Source: Malassezia japonica
Taxonomy: Eukaryota; Basidiomycota; Malasseziomycetes; Malasseziales; Malasseziaceae
DNA length: 64,000 bases
Assembly (NCBI RefSeq): GCF_029542785.1
Contig: NC_083370.1
Location: 1,610,001 to 1,674,000 of the forward strand
Direction of reading: 5' to 3'
Below the pieces are notes generated by a model. It was given only the letters and a program-made list of their open reading frames with translations. It had not been told where the DNA came from and did no database searches. Shown one piece after another: positions 40,294 through 49,089 of this stretch (its first letter is position 1; each line of letters opens with the position of its first letter). A program made the translations under genes and the position numbers.

Positions 40294-42378
40294 CTATGAG
40301 CTATGACGGGCCGATACAAGCAGACGTGCCGAGATTTCGCCGACCGCGACGATACACGCGGCGACGATCAAGGCGATGATGATCCACGTGATCTTGCTCA
40401 TAGCGTTGTTGTTGAGGTGCTCGTGGATGATTTCCAGGAGGTCGTTGGCGACGGCGAGGCGCTCGTTGAGTGTCTCGGCGCGCTGGTCGATCTCGAGGTA
40501 CTCGCGGATCGCGTCGTAGAGCGCCTGCAGGCTCGCCTCGCTCCAAAAGAGATCGGGCGTGTCCAGGACGTCGGACGTGAGATTCACGTCGACGCGCAGC
40601 TTAAAGAGGTGCCCCGACATGCGCAGCGCCCCCCGGCGGTTCACACGCAGCTCTCCGGTCTGCGCGAGCTCGCGGGGAATGTGGCTCGTGAGCTCGAGCG
40701 TGCGGTGCATGCTCTCCTCAAACTCGGACAGCTTGGTGCTCTGCGCGATGGCGTGCGCAAGCGAGAGCTTGAGCAGGTGGTTCGGCGCGCGGAACGTGAA
40801 AAAGTCGTTGTAGATGCGCGGCGACTGCACGTTCGGGTCGTAGCAAAAGTGAAAGAGCTCCTGGTCGTACATGCGGTGCGGCGTGCGCACGCTGCCGGAC
40901 GCCATGATATCCTCGATAATCGACTCTTCCTCCGACTCGGTAAAGTTGAACATGACCACGACGCCGTACGGCAGCACCACCAGCTCGCCCATCTGCATCG
41001 CGTCGCGGATCGCCGCAGGCGCGTGCTCGTTCACCGTGCCGTTGTGCATGTGCGACGCCTCGTTGATACGCAGCTTGCGCAGCTTGGCGGGGCTCGGCTC
41101 CTCGACTTCGCGCGGCTCGTCGCCGCGCTCCTGCGACTCTTGCAGCAGCATGTCACGCGCGCCGGCACGGTCGGCATTCGTCGGATCAAAGTTGTCCTCG
41201 GTCGGCGGCGGGACACGCGCCTCTTCGACCATCGTCTCGGTCAGGAGGTTGTCGATGCGCACTTCCTCGGTCGGCGCGGGCGCCTCGAGCGCAGGCGGCG
41301 CATCCGGTGCACCGCCGCTGCGCTCGCCGCCTTGGATGTAGCCGTCGGCAGGATCAAAGTTGGTCTGGTCGTCGGGCTGCTCAAAGTAGCCGCCAACGTA
41401 GCCGCTCTCTTCGTGCGCCTCAATCGCACGCTCGTGCCGCGACTCGGCGCCGGGCGACCCGCTGCGAGGCTCGCGCGAGGAACGCACTGTCGCACGCCCA
41501 AAGCCGGGCAAGAGCGGCTTAAAGTAGAGGACGTACGCACACTCTTCGTACAGACGCGGACGCACGCCGTGCTCGCGGCGCAGGAAACCCAGCAGCGTCG
41601 GAATATGGACCGAGGCAGAGATCGCATACGACGTCAGGCGGGGGAGGTCGGTGTACACACGCTGCTGCGGCGGCATGCGCTCAAACGCATAGTACACCGG
41701 CCCTTTTCGCTTCGGGCCCCGGGGAGGCGCAAAGCGAGGACGCTCGGGCGTGCGCGTCGGCGCATCGTCGTCGTCCTCCTCGTCCTCATCCTCGTCCTCC
41801 TCCTCGCCGGGCTCCTGCGGCAGCGGCGCAAGCTGGCTCTCGCTCGGCAGCAGCACATGGCGGCCGCTCACTTTGCTGGTCCTCACCGGCTTCTCGGCGC
41901 GCACCGGCAGCGAGTAGCGCGGCACACGCGCGGGCGTGCCCTTGAGCGACGGGCCCGCCGGCGGCTTGCTCGGGCCTGCGACACGCAGCGGGCCGCTCGC
42001 CGCGCTCTGCCCGCCGCCTTTCGACGGGAGCTTGGGCGGGGCGGCCCGGGGGTACGCCGCGCGCGCGCCGGTCGGCGCCTTGAGTGTCTTGTTCGCACGC
42101 GCCCCTCCCGAGATCTCGGCGGGCACCTGCTCCTTGGACCGCGTGCCCTTTACACCTGGCATCACGATCCCCGACGGGAGCTCGTGCAGCGCGGCGTCGC
42201 CGGGTGTCTCGACCTCGAAATCGTCGATCTCGTCTTGCTGCGGCGCACGCAGTCCGCTTGCGCGGCGTGTACGCAGCATGGATGCCGTGTCGCTCATGCC
42301 CGGCAGCGGCGTCGAGTGCCGCGCGCCCGACGGCGGCGTCGCGCCGCGATTCGCACCTCCGCTCGGTCGCTGCGCCAT
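40294..42378 (-). CDS. Rmd1/Sif2-type DUF155 membrane protein
   Basis: 694 residues, intronless. The first 210 are disordered and basic or proline-rich. The DUF155 (RMND1/Rmd1/Rmd8) domain runs from about 240 to 650, including RLTSYAISASVHIPTLLGFL, LVVLPYGVVVMFNFTESEEE, YNDFFTFRAPNHLLKLSLAHAIAQS and LRVDVNLTSDVLDTPDLFWS. It ends with a membrane segment (ITWIIIALIVAACIVAVGEI). Mitochondrial RMND1 supports translation in human mitochondria; fungal cytoplasmic relatives are poorly characterised. I see no strong mitochondrial presequence, so the Rmd8/Sif2 type is favoured. The start is 35 bp from that of SIW14. Confidence 0.88.
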   Translation of the reverse strand: MAQRPSGGANRGATPPSGARHSTPLPGMSDTASMLRTRRASGLRAPQQDEIDDFEVETPGDAALHELPSGIVMPGVKGTRSKEQVPAEISGGARANKTLKAPTGARAAYPRAAPPKLPSKGGGQSAASGPLRVAGPSKPPAGPSLKGTPARVPRYSLPVRAEKPVRTSKVSGRHVLLPSESQLAPLPQEPGEEEDEDEDEEDDDDAPTRTPERPRFAPPRGPKRKGPVYYAFERMPPQQRVYTDLPRLTSYAISASVHIPTLLGFLRREHGVRPRLYEECAYVLYFKPLLPGFGRATVRSSREPRSGSPGAESRHERAIEAHEESGYVGGYFEQPDDQTNFDPADGYIQGGERSGGAPDAPPALEAPAPTEEVRIDNLLTETMVEEARVPPPTEDNFDPTNADRAGARDMLLQESQERGDEPREVEEPSPAKLRKLRINEASHMHNGTVNEHAPAAIRDAMQMGELVVLPYGVVVMFNFTESEEESIIEDIMASGSVRTPHRMYDQELFHFCYDPNVQSPRIYNDFFTFRAPNHLLKLSLAHAIAQSTKLSEFEESMHRTLELTSHIPRELAQTGELRVNRRGALRMSGHLFKLRVDVNLTSDVLDTPDLFWSEASLQALYDAIREYLEIDQRAETLNERLAVANDLLEIIHEHLNNNAMSKITWIIIALIVAACIVAVGEISARLLVSARHSS

Positions 42379-42413
42379 GGAAGACGGGCTGAAGCCACGT
42401 GGCTCTTTTGACC
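42379..42413. promoter_or_regulatory. 35-bp bidirectional promoter with CCACGTGG
   Basis: Start codons of the Rmd1-type gene and SIW14 are 35 bp apart; CCACGTGG fills 42395-42402. Confidence 0.5.
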
Positions 42414-42978
42414 ATGCCCGACGCCGGGGCGCGGGGGATGTGGGTGAGCCGCGCGAGCGCGTCGAAAGAGATTGTGGTGCCCCCGCTGAACTTTGACATG
42501 GTTGCGCCGGGCGTGTACCGTAGCGGGCACCCGAATGAGCGCAACTTTCGATTTTTGCAGCGCCTCAATTTGCGCAGCATCGTATACCTGGCCAACGACG
42601 ACTACCGCGAGAATGTGCGCGAGTGGGCGGCCGCTGAGCACCTCAACGTCTTTCACCACCGCGTAAATATGAACAAGGAGCCGTTCACAGAGAGTAGGTC
42701 GACCGACTAACGCAGTGGACGAGGCTGAAGTCGCGCTCGCGCTCGAGCATGTGCTCGACAAGCGCAACCACCCCGTGCTGATCCACTGCAACAAGGGCAA
42801 GTACCGCGTGGGGTGCCTCGTGGGGTGCCTGCGGCGCCTGCAGGGATGGAGCCACATTAGCATCCTGGAGGAGTACGCGCGCTTTGCGGGTGACAAGATC
42901 GCCGACGAGGAGTTTATCGAGATGTTTGACCTCGCGCGGGTGCAGCTCGACCCCGAGCACAAGCCGGGGTGGCTGTAG
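42414..42978 (+). CDS. SIW14: Siw14-type atypical dual-specificity phosphatase
   Basis: A 180-residue phosphatase of the plant-and-fungi atypical DSP family. Exons 42414-42693 and 42716-42978 flank a 22-nt intron. Features: LNFDMVAPGVYRSGHPNERNF at the N-terminus, LRSIVYLANDDY, and the catalytic loop HCNKGKYRVG (Cys nucleophile, Arg five residues later). Yeast Siw14 hydrolyses inositol pyrophosphate 5-PP-IP5, linking it to phosphate signalling. The domain is nearly the whole protein. The longer open frame upstream uses a non-ATG codon. Confidence 0.92.
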
Positions 42979-43016
42979 TGTATAGTATGAAAAGCATTAC
43001 GAGTATCGACTACCGG

Positions 43017-43914
43017 CTACCCCACCATGGACCGCTTGCGGCCCCGCAGCCGCACTTCTTGCAGCCGCGCATAGATATGGTCCCACGCGTGCTGCGCCTT
43101 GCCGCCTTTTGCCGGCGTCGTCAGGCGCTCGGTATGCTGCGCGTAGCTGTCCAGCACGCGGTGGAAGAGCGACTGGGACGCGGGGTGCGTCGACGCAAAC
43201 GCACGCTCGAGCACGTACAGATCCACCGCCTTGTCCTCCCAGAAACTCGACACGCTCGCGAGCCCAAAATCGATCACGACCAGCTCGAGCGCGCCGCCGG
43301 TGCGCAGCATCATGTTGCTCGTGGTCAGATCGCCGTGGATCACGTCCGCACAGTGCATCTGCGCGAGCTGCGCGCCGATCTTGTCCATGACCGAGACTGA
43401 GTCAGAAGAAAGGGTACGTACGCTGATTGGCCTCAGTGGGCGACGCAACATTCGCTGGGAGCGCCGCGTCCTCCTCGCCTTCTTCGGGCAGGCCGCCGAG
43501 CCAGCGGCGGACACTCACGCCGTCGATCCACTCGAGGCCCAGGAGGCCGCGCGTTTCGTCCACGAGCTCGACGCGCGGCACGTTGACGCCGCTGCGCGCA
43601 CACCGCACGAGCGACCGTGCCTCGCCGACGGTGCGCGACACGGTAATCGACGCAGAGAGCGTGGGGTGGCGGTACCGCTTAAAGAAGCGGTGCTTGAGCA
43701 GGATCGTGTGCTCGGTCGTCTTTCGATCGGCCGGCGCCGCGTTGGGGAGCGTCACGCCGTCTTCCACTTCGTACAGGCACACGCGGTACACTTTGGCCTC
43801 GGCGCCTTGCTTCACCAGCGCCGCACGCGCCGGATCCTGCACGAGCGCCAGTACGCCGCATTCGCCAAGCGGCTCGTCCATCACGGTTTCCGCAACCTCC
43901 ACCCACTTTTTCAT
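43017..43914 (-). CDS. BUD32: KEOPS complex kinase/ATPase Bud32 (PRPK)
   Basis: A 290-residue atypical kinase from exons 43914-43422 and 43396-43017 with a 25-nt intron. Motifs: LVKQGAEAKVYRV (glycine-poor nucleotide loop of the family), LKHRFFKRYRHPTLSASITVSRTVGEAR, the catalytic loop IHGDLTTSNMML, and the metal-binding DFGLA. It ends with the basic stretch RLRGRKRSMVG common in this family. Bud32 activates Kae1 in t6A modification of tRNA. An alternative start at 43881 would trim 11 residues. Its 3' end is 38 bp from that of SIW14. Confidence 0.93.
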
Positions 43915-43963
43915 GCCGAACAAACGGGCGAAGCACTCGGCGCGTGTGGCGCAGCGCGAGACG
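43915..43963. promoter_or_regulatory. 49-bp bidirectional promoter (BUD32/CCDC137-like)
   Basis: Divergent start codons are 49 bp apart with the BUD32 start used here. No CACGTG box or TATA-like element is seen. Confidence 0.35.
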
Positions 43964-44521
43964 ATGGGCTTCAACCTCGCGCCGTCGTCGAGCAAGGGCA
44001 TGAACGATATTCCCCGCAGCGCACGCTTCCTCTTTTCCGGGCCGCCGCCGAAGCGCGAGAAGCACGAAAAGGAAAAGGAGGCGATGCGCATCCGCCCCAA
44101 CGAGCGCCTAAGCGACTTTAACCAGCGTGTCGAGAGCGCGTTTTCGTCGGATATCAATGCTACGATGCGCCGCGAGAATAGGTCCGAGTCGAATACCAAG
44201 AAGCGCGCACGGAGGCGTGAGCTTCTCAAGGCCAAGAAGCGCAAGGCGGATCCGGAGCAGGCGCACGAGGAGGCCGCCGCAGACTGGAAGCGTGCAGCCG
44301 CATCGCGCTCGCTGCACGACGTTGCGCAGGCGCCGCCGACACTGACCGTGCGCCCGAAAGAACGCAAGAAGCCGCTCATGGCCGTCGAGGCACAGGCAGC
44401 TGCACGCCCGAAGCCGTCGCTCGCTCGGCAGCGTATTCTGGACGAGGAGCGGACGCGCGCCGTGCAGCAGTACCGTGCGCTGAAGAAGGACGGCGCGCAA
44501 AAGGAGGATCTGTACGAGTAG
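43964..44521 (+). CDS. Basic coiled-coil protein, CCDC137-like
   Basis: A 185-residue, highly basic, helical protein without introns. The stretch MRIRPNERLSDFNQRVESA resembles the conserved motif of CCDC137 and fungal nucleolar relatives (G/NE-S/R-L-x-x-F-N-x-R-V). Lysine-arginine clusters (KKRARRRELLKAKKRK) suggest nuclear or nucleolar location. No catalytic domain is visible. The name is a tentative family match based on one motif. Confidence 0.75.
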   Translation: MGFNLAPSSSKGMNDIPRSARFLFSGPPPKREKHEKEKEAMRIRPNERLSDFNQRVESAFSSDINATMRRENRSESNTKKRARRRELLKAKKRKADPEQAHEEAAADWKRAAASRSLHDVAQAPPTLTVRPKERKKPLMAVEAQAAARPKPSLARQRILDEERTRAVQQYRALKKDGAQKEDLYE

Positions 44522-44819
44522 ATAGAGGTAATGAGGCGGGAAAAGTGACGTGGATGCTACTACGTAGTCTAGTGCAATACGCGGGGCGAGGCGAGGCAAG
44601 ATGGTTGCGTCGGCGCGTCGTCCGCAGTCCAAGTCTATGTAGGCTTGGAGCGTGAAAAGTCGCAGGTCGGATGCAGGTCGGATGCCTAGTCCATCACGCC
44701 CTCATCACCAAGCTCGTCGCACGACGCCCCTGTCCTGCCATTTCTCGCACACCCCTGTGCTCTCCTGTCTCGCACACCCATCCTCCTTTCTGCATGATCG
44801 CGCTTGCGACTCTTTTACG
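44522..44819. other. Convergent intergenic region without a gene
   Basis: 298 bp between the CCDC137-like stop and the eIF3d stop. It is the longest tail-to-tail gap in the right half of the window. I see no RNA gene or repeat. Confidence 0.4.
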
Positions 44820-46631
44820 CTACTCAATGTCCGCGGCCACGTCCGCGGCCTCCTCCTCTTCCGCCTCGAGCTCCTCCTCCTCGTCCTCCTGCTGATCAAA
44901 GTCGAACGGCACCTGGTAGAACTTGATGATCGGGCGGTTGGGGTCCTTGACCAGCACAAACTTGCCTGCCGGCGCGCCACGCACCAAGTCGACAATCGTG
45001 CGCACAATACCCCAGCCGTTGGCGAGCGAGTAGGCCATCTGCGCAGCGAGGTCCTTGGGCTTGAACCACGACGTGCCCAGGATAACGTGGCGGTACGGGT
45101 CGAGCGGGTTCGCACGCGAGATGTAGCCGAGCTTCATGTTGTCGGCGCCCGCGAGGATACTCTGCACCGTGAAGCGCGCGAGCTTGAACGAGTTGTTCTT
45201 CATCTCCGTCGCGACGACCGCGCCGCGCGACTGGTCGAGGCGCGTGCGCCAGTCCGGCGCGCCGCCCGCACCCGCCGCGCGCGGGTCGAACTCGTTCAGC
45301 GTGCGGATCGTGATGTACTGCGACGGCGGCTGCTTCGGCGTGGCGCCCGCGACGTACGCGTTGAGCTCGGTACGCACGACCATCTCGACCGGGTCCTCCT
45401 CATCCGTGCTGAGGTTGAAGCGGCGGTACTTGTACGCACAGCTCGCCAGCTGCCCGTCCTCTGCGCCGCCGGTGTGGAAGGGGTTGGGGTGCTGCATCTT
45501 GACCGGCTTCTTTTCGTCGCACACCTGGAAGCCAAAGTTTTCGTTGACAAACGTCGCCTCGAGCGAGAGCGCGCTCGGCGTGTTGATGCGCGCGCGCACG
45601 TTCGACTCGGGGTTCGGGCCGTTCGCAGGGTCGTTCAGCTCGATCGGCGGCTCGGTCGCATTTTCGTTCACGGTGACAAAGTCAAACGGACCGTTGGCAC
45701 GCTTGTCAAAGAACATCTTGCCGTCCTCTGTCTTGGTAATGACAATGTCCCAGGGGTACACCGAGCGCGGCGAGCACATAAGCAGCGCAAGGATCGAGTC
45801 GGTCATAAAGACCTGCGCCTTGTTCTCGGGGCGCTCCGCGATCTCGTGGATCACCGGGTCGTCGCTCGTCGTGGGGTTGTAGTGCACGCGGTCACGGGGC
45901 TGCAGCGGGCGCTCGAAGCGCACGCTCGTGCGGTCGTACGTGCGGTCGTACGGGAAGAGCGCACCGTACGACGCAATATCCTCCGGCGCCTCGACCTCCA
46001 TGCGCAGCTTGTTGAGGCGCGCAAAGTCCATCTCGCTGAGCTGCTCCCAGTCGGGGCCAGCAGTGATTGAGGCCTCGCGCGCCTTGCGCTGGGTGCGCTC
46101 CCAGTCGCGGTAGCCGCCGCGGCGCACGCCGCGCTGCGCGGCGGCCGCCGGCGCCATGCGGCCGCCACGGCCGCCGCGCGAACTCGCGACCGCCGCCGCC
46201 GCACCGCCACGGCCAAACGCCGCCTGGCGGCCGCCGGCCGCCGCGCCGCCACGGCCGCCACGCGCCGCACCGCCCGCCGCACCACGGCGGGCCGCGGCAG
46301 AGCGCGTGTTGTCGACGACGCTAAAGCTCGACTCGTCCTCCGCGTGGAAGTACGCAAAGGTGTTGACCGGCGCACCCGTGCCGTATGCCGGCGCCGCGCC
46401 GCGCGTGTTGCGCGTGCTGCGGCCCGACACGGTGCTCGCCGCGCTGCGGTCGTCGCTCGTCGAGGCCGACGTGTTCCAGTCGGCGATGCGGCCGATGCGG
46501 TCGTTCTTCGAGAAAGGCGCAAAGGGGATCTGCTGGAACTCCTCCGGAAGCGCGAGCGCGGCGCTCGTGCCTACCGGCGGGCCCCACACCGCGTCGTCCG
46601 CGGCAATCTTGGGAAGCTGAAAGGACGCCAT
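44820..46631 (-). CDS. EIF3D: Translation initiation factor eIF3 subunit D
   Basis: A 603-residue single-exon protein. The N-terminus MASFQLPKIAADDAVWGPPV and the segment IPFAPFSKNDRIGRIADW are typical of eIF3d. An Ala/Gly/Arg-rich insertion follows (about 105-165). The conserved cap-binding core includes DWEQLSEMDFARLNKL, VMTDSILALLMCSPRSVYPWD-like residues and YRRFNLSTDEEDPVEMVVRTE. The C-terminus is acidic. eIF3d sits at the mRNA exit side of the 40S subunit. In-frame sequence upstream of the chosen ATG does not match the family. The start codon is 49 bp from that of VID27. Confidence 0.95.
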   Translation of the reverse strand: MASFQLPKIAADDAVWGPPVGTSAALALPEEFQQIPFAPFSKNDRIGRIADWNTSASTSDDRSAASTVSGRSTRNTRGAAPAYGTGAPVNTFAYFHAEDESSFSVVDNTRSAAARRGAAGGAARGGRGGAAAGGRQAAFGRGGAAAAVASSRGGRGGRMAPAAAAQRGVRRGGYRDWERTQRKAREASITAGPDWEQLSEMDFARLNKLRMEVEAPEDIASYGALFPYDRTYDRTSVRFERPLQPRDRVHYNPTTSDDPVIHEIAERPENKAQVFMTDSILALLMCSPRSVYPWDIVITKTEDGKMFFDKRANGPFDFVTVNENATEPPIELNDPANGPNPESNVRARINTPSALSLEATFVNENFGFQVCDEKKPVKMQHPNPFHTGGAEDGQLASCAYKYRRFNLSTDEEDPVEMVVRTELNAYVAGATPKQPPSQYITIRTLNEFDPRAAGAGGAPDWRTRLDQSRGAVVATEMKNNSFKLARFTVQSILAGADNMKLGYISRANPLDPYRHVILGTSWFKPKDLAAQMAYSLANGWGIVRTIVDLVRGAPAGKFVLVKDPNRPIIKFYQVPFDFDQQEDEEEELEAEEEEAADVAADIE

Positions 46632-46680
46632 GGCTGCAGAAAAGAAGAGTCGCACGTGGGGCCACGTGGTAGCGACCGCC
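46632..46680. promoter_or_regulatory. 49-bp bidirectional promoter with two CACGTG boxes
   Basis: Between eIF3d and VID27 starts lie CACGTG at 46653-46658 and CCACGTGG at 46662-46669, only 9 bp apart. Confidence 0.5.
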
Positions 46681-49080
46681 ATGTTCATGCTCAAGAGCCG
46701 TGCGTAGCAGCGTGACTGACCCAGTGTTTGGCAAAATATGGAGTGCGTGGCGCGACTGACGCAGGCGACCAGAACAATCTTGAGCTTATCCAGCTGCCGG
46801 CTGGTGCGCTGTATCTCGTCCGCGAAGGGAGCGTAAAGGGCGTGCGCGAGTGCATCTACCAGGAGGCCTTTGCGACGATCCGGCGCACCGCGACGCCACG
46901 CAACTACCAGCTCGTGGTGACGCGTGCACAGACCGGCGAGGGGCAGCTGCTGGAAGGAGAGGACGCGAGCGACGAGCGTGCGTTCCTTATCGACGCCGCG
47001 CTCGAGTTCCACGCCTCGACCCAGGACGGCCAGCCGACGTTTGTTTGGCGCGACTACGACGGCGGTGACGAGGACCGCATGCAGTTTATTGTCGACGCAG
47101 ACAAGGTGAACGCGGTCACTCGGTCGATCTTTGAAGTGACCTACCTGCAGTGCGCGTGGGAGCGCAAGACGGGGCGCTCGCACGAAGAGGCCTCGGACGA
47201 GGACCTGGAGCGGCTGAAGCACCAGTGCGTAGCGCGACTAACGCAGTGACCCCAACGCGGTCGACGCGGCAGTCGCCGAGATCGAGGCCAAGGCCGCGCC
47301 GGCACCGGCGCCCGAACCCAAGGCGCCCAAGGCCGAGACGCCGCGCCCGGCCAAGCCCACCGAGTCGCTCCAGTCGATCACCGGCTCGAGCGATCCGCAG
47401 ATCGTGCTGGCGGCGACCGCGGACCTGTACCTCTACGACCAGGCATCCGGTCTGTTTATGCGCCAGGAAAAGGGCGTGCAGGTCAAGGTCGCCGAGGCGG
47501 GCCGCTTCCTGTACTGGATGGTCGTCGACGGCGCCTCCGCGCCGTGGCTCTCGCAGGCGGTCGACAGCCGGATGAACATGAACTTTTCGCTGGAGAATCT
47601 GTCGAGCGTGTGGAACTACTACGATACGGACCACCGTGTCTACTCATGGCTGCTGCGCTTCTCGGAAAAGGCGGCGTACCTCGCGTTCCAGGAAAGGTTT
47701 TCGCACCTGCTCTGGGAGACGCTGCACGAGGAGCCCTGGGGCAAGGCGTCGGACGTCGACAAGCACTATGTCGAGCAAGCGTACGAGCAGGACGTCGCCA
47801 TGACGGCCGCCGACGAGGAGGAGGCCGAGCCCCACCGCGCGCTCCTCTCGCCGCGGCACACGGCGAACCTGAGCGAGGACGAGGAGAGCGCGGATGAAGT
47901 CGAGGCCGAGCTCGATCCGATGGACGAGGAGGACGAAGAGTATGCGGACGAGCCCGAGGTCCCGGTCGCCCCGTCGAGCGACGGCGAGAAGAACTCGCAC
48001 CTCGCAGTCGGCTACAAGTTTGACCGCTCGTTTGTGGTGCGTGGCAACAAGATCGGCGTGTTCAAGCACACCGACGACGACCGCCTCGAGTTTGCCACCT
48101 CGATCAACCGCGTCGCGACGCCGGGCGGCAAGAACTTTGCGCCGTCGCGGGCGATGCTCCACGAGCAGGACTCGGCGATGGTCCTCATGGACCCCACCAA
48201 CACGCACTCGCTCTACCGCATGGACCTCGAGTACGGCAAGGTGGTCGAGGAGTGGAAGGTGCACGAAGACGTCCCGGTGAACAACATCCTGCCGAACACC
48301 AAGAGCGCGCAGATGACCGCCGACAAGACGCTCATCGGCACGTCGCGCAACGGCATCTTCCGCATCGATCCGCGCCAGAACGGCGAGAAGCTCGTGGATT
48401 CGCAGTTCAAGCTGTACACGTCCAAGAACGACTTTAGCTCCGCGGCCACCGACGAGCACGGCCGCCTGGCGGTCGCGAGCAACAAGGGCGACCTGCGCCT
48501 CTTTGACAAGATCGGCAAGAACGCCAAGACGGCGCTGCCGGCGCTCGGCGACCCGATCCTCGGTGTCGACGTCTCGGCAGACGGCCGCTGGGTCGTCGCG
48601 ACGTGCCGCACCTACCTGCTCCTGATCGACACGCTGATCAATGACGGGCGGTACGCCGGCGCGCTCGGCTTTGACCGAGCGTTCCCTGCAGACTCGCGGC
48701 CGCTACCCCGCCGCCTGCAGCTGCGACCACACCATGTGGCGTATATGGAGTCCGAGGTGAGCTTCACCCCGGCCCACTTCAACACGGGCACGGACCAGGA
48801 GACGAGTATCGTGACGTCGACCGGCAACTATGTCGTGTCGTGGTCGTTCAACCAGGTGAAGAAAGGCAACCCGTATGCCTATGTCCTCAAACGCTACCAA
48901 GGTACGGTCGTGCGCGACGAGCACACCTACGGCTCCGACCAGTCGATCGTGGTCGCGTTTGAGAACGACGTGCAGCTCGCGCGCCGCGCGCAGCTGCACA
49001 AGCCGACGCGGGCTTCGCTCGCGCCGCATGCCGCGCCGCGCAGCAGCCAAGGGCGGGCGCCGCGCAACTCGTATGGATAG
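46681..49080 (+). CDS. VID27: Vid27-family protein
   Basis: A 776-residue cytoplasmic protein from exons 46681-46699, 46725-46742, 46765-47224 and 47247-49080; introns are 25, 22 and 22 nt. The 18-nt second exon is needed to build the family N-terminus, LKSLFGKIWSDQNNLELI. Motifs: QLPAGALYLVREGSVKG, then an N-terminal PH-like region, an acidic linker (about 320-360), and the C-terminal propeller domain with VGYKFDRSFVVRGNKIGVF and LIGTSRNGIFRIDPR. Yeast Vid27 was linked to vacuole import and degradation of fructose-1,6-bisphosphatase, but its molecular function is unclear. The stop is 9 bp from the SEC18 stop. Confidence 0.93.
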
Positions 49081-49089
49081 ATGTGTTAA

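Noticed and set aside
43402..44379. Longer BUD32 open frame starting at 44379
   Set aside because: The extra N-terminal sequence is antisense to the CCDC137-like gene and unlike any Bud32; the family starts near LVKQGAEAKVYRV.
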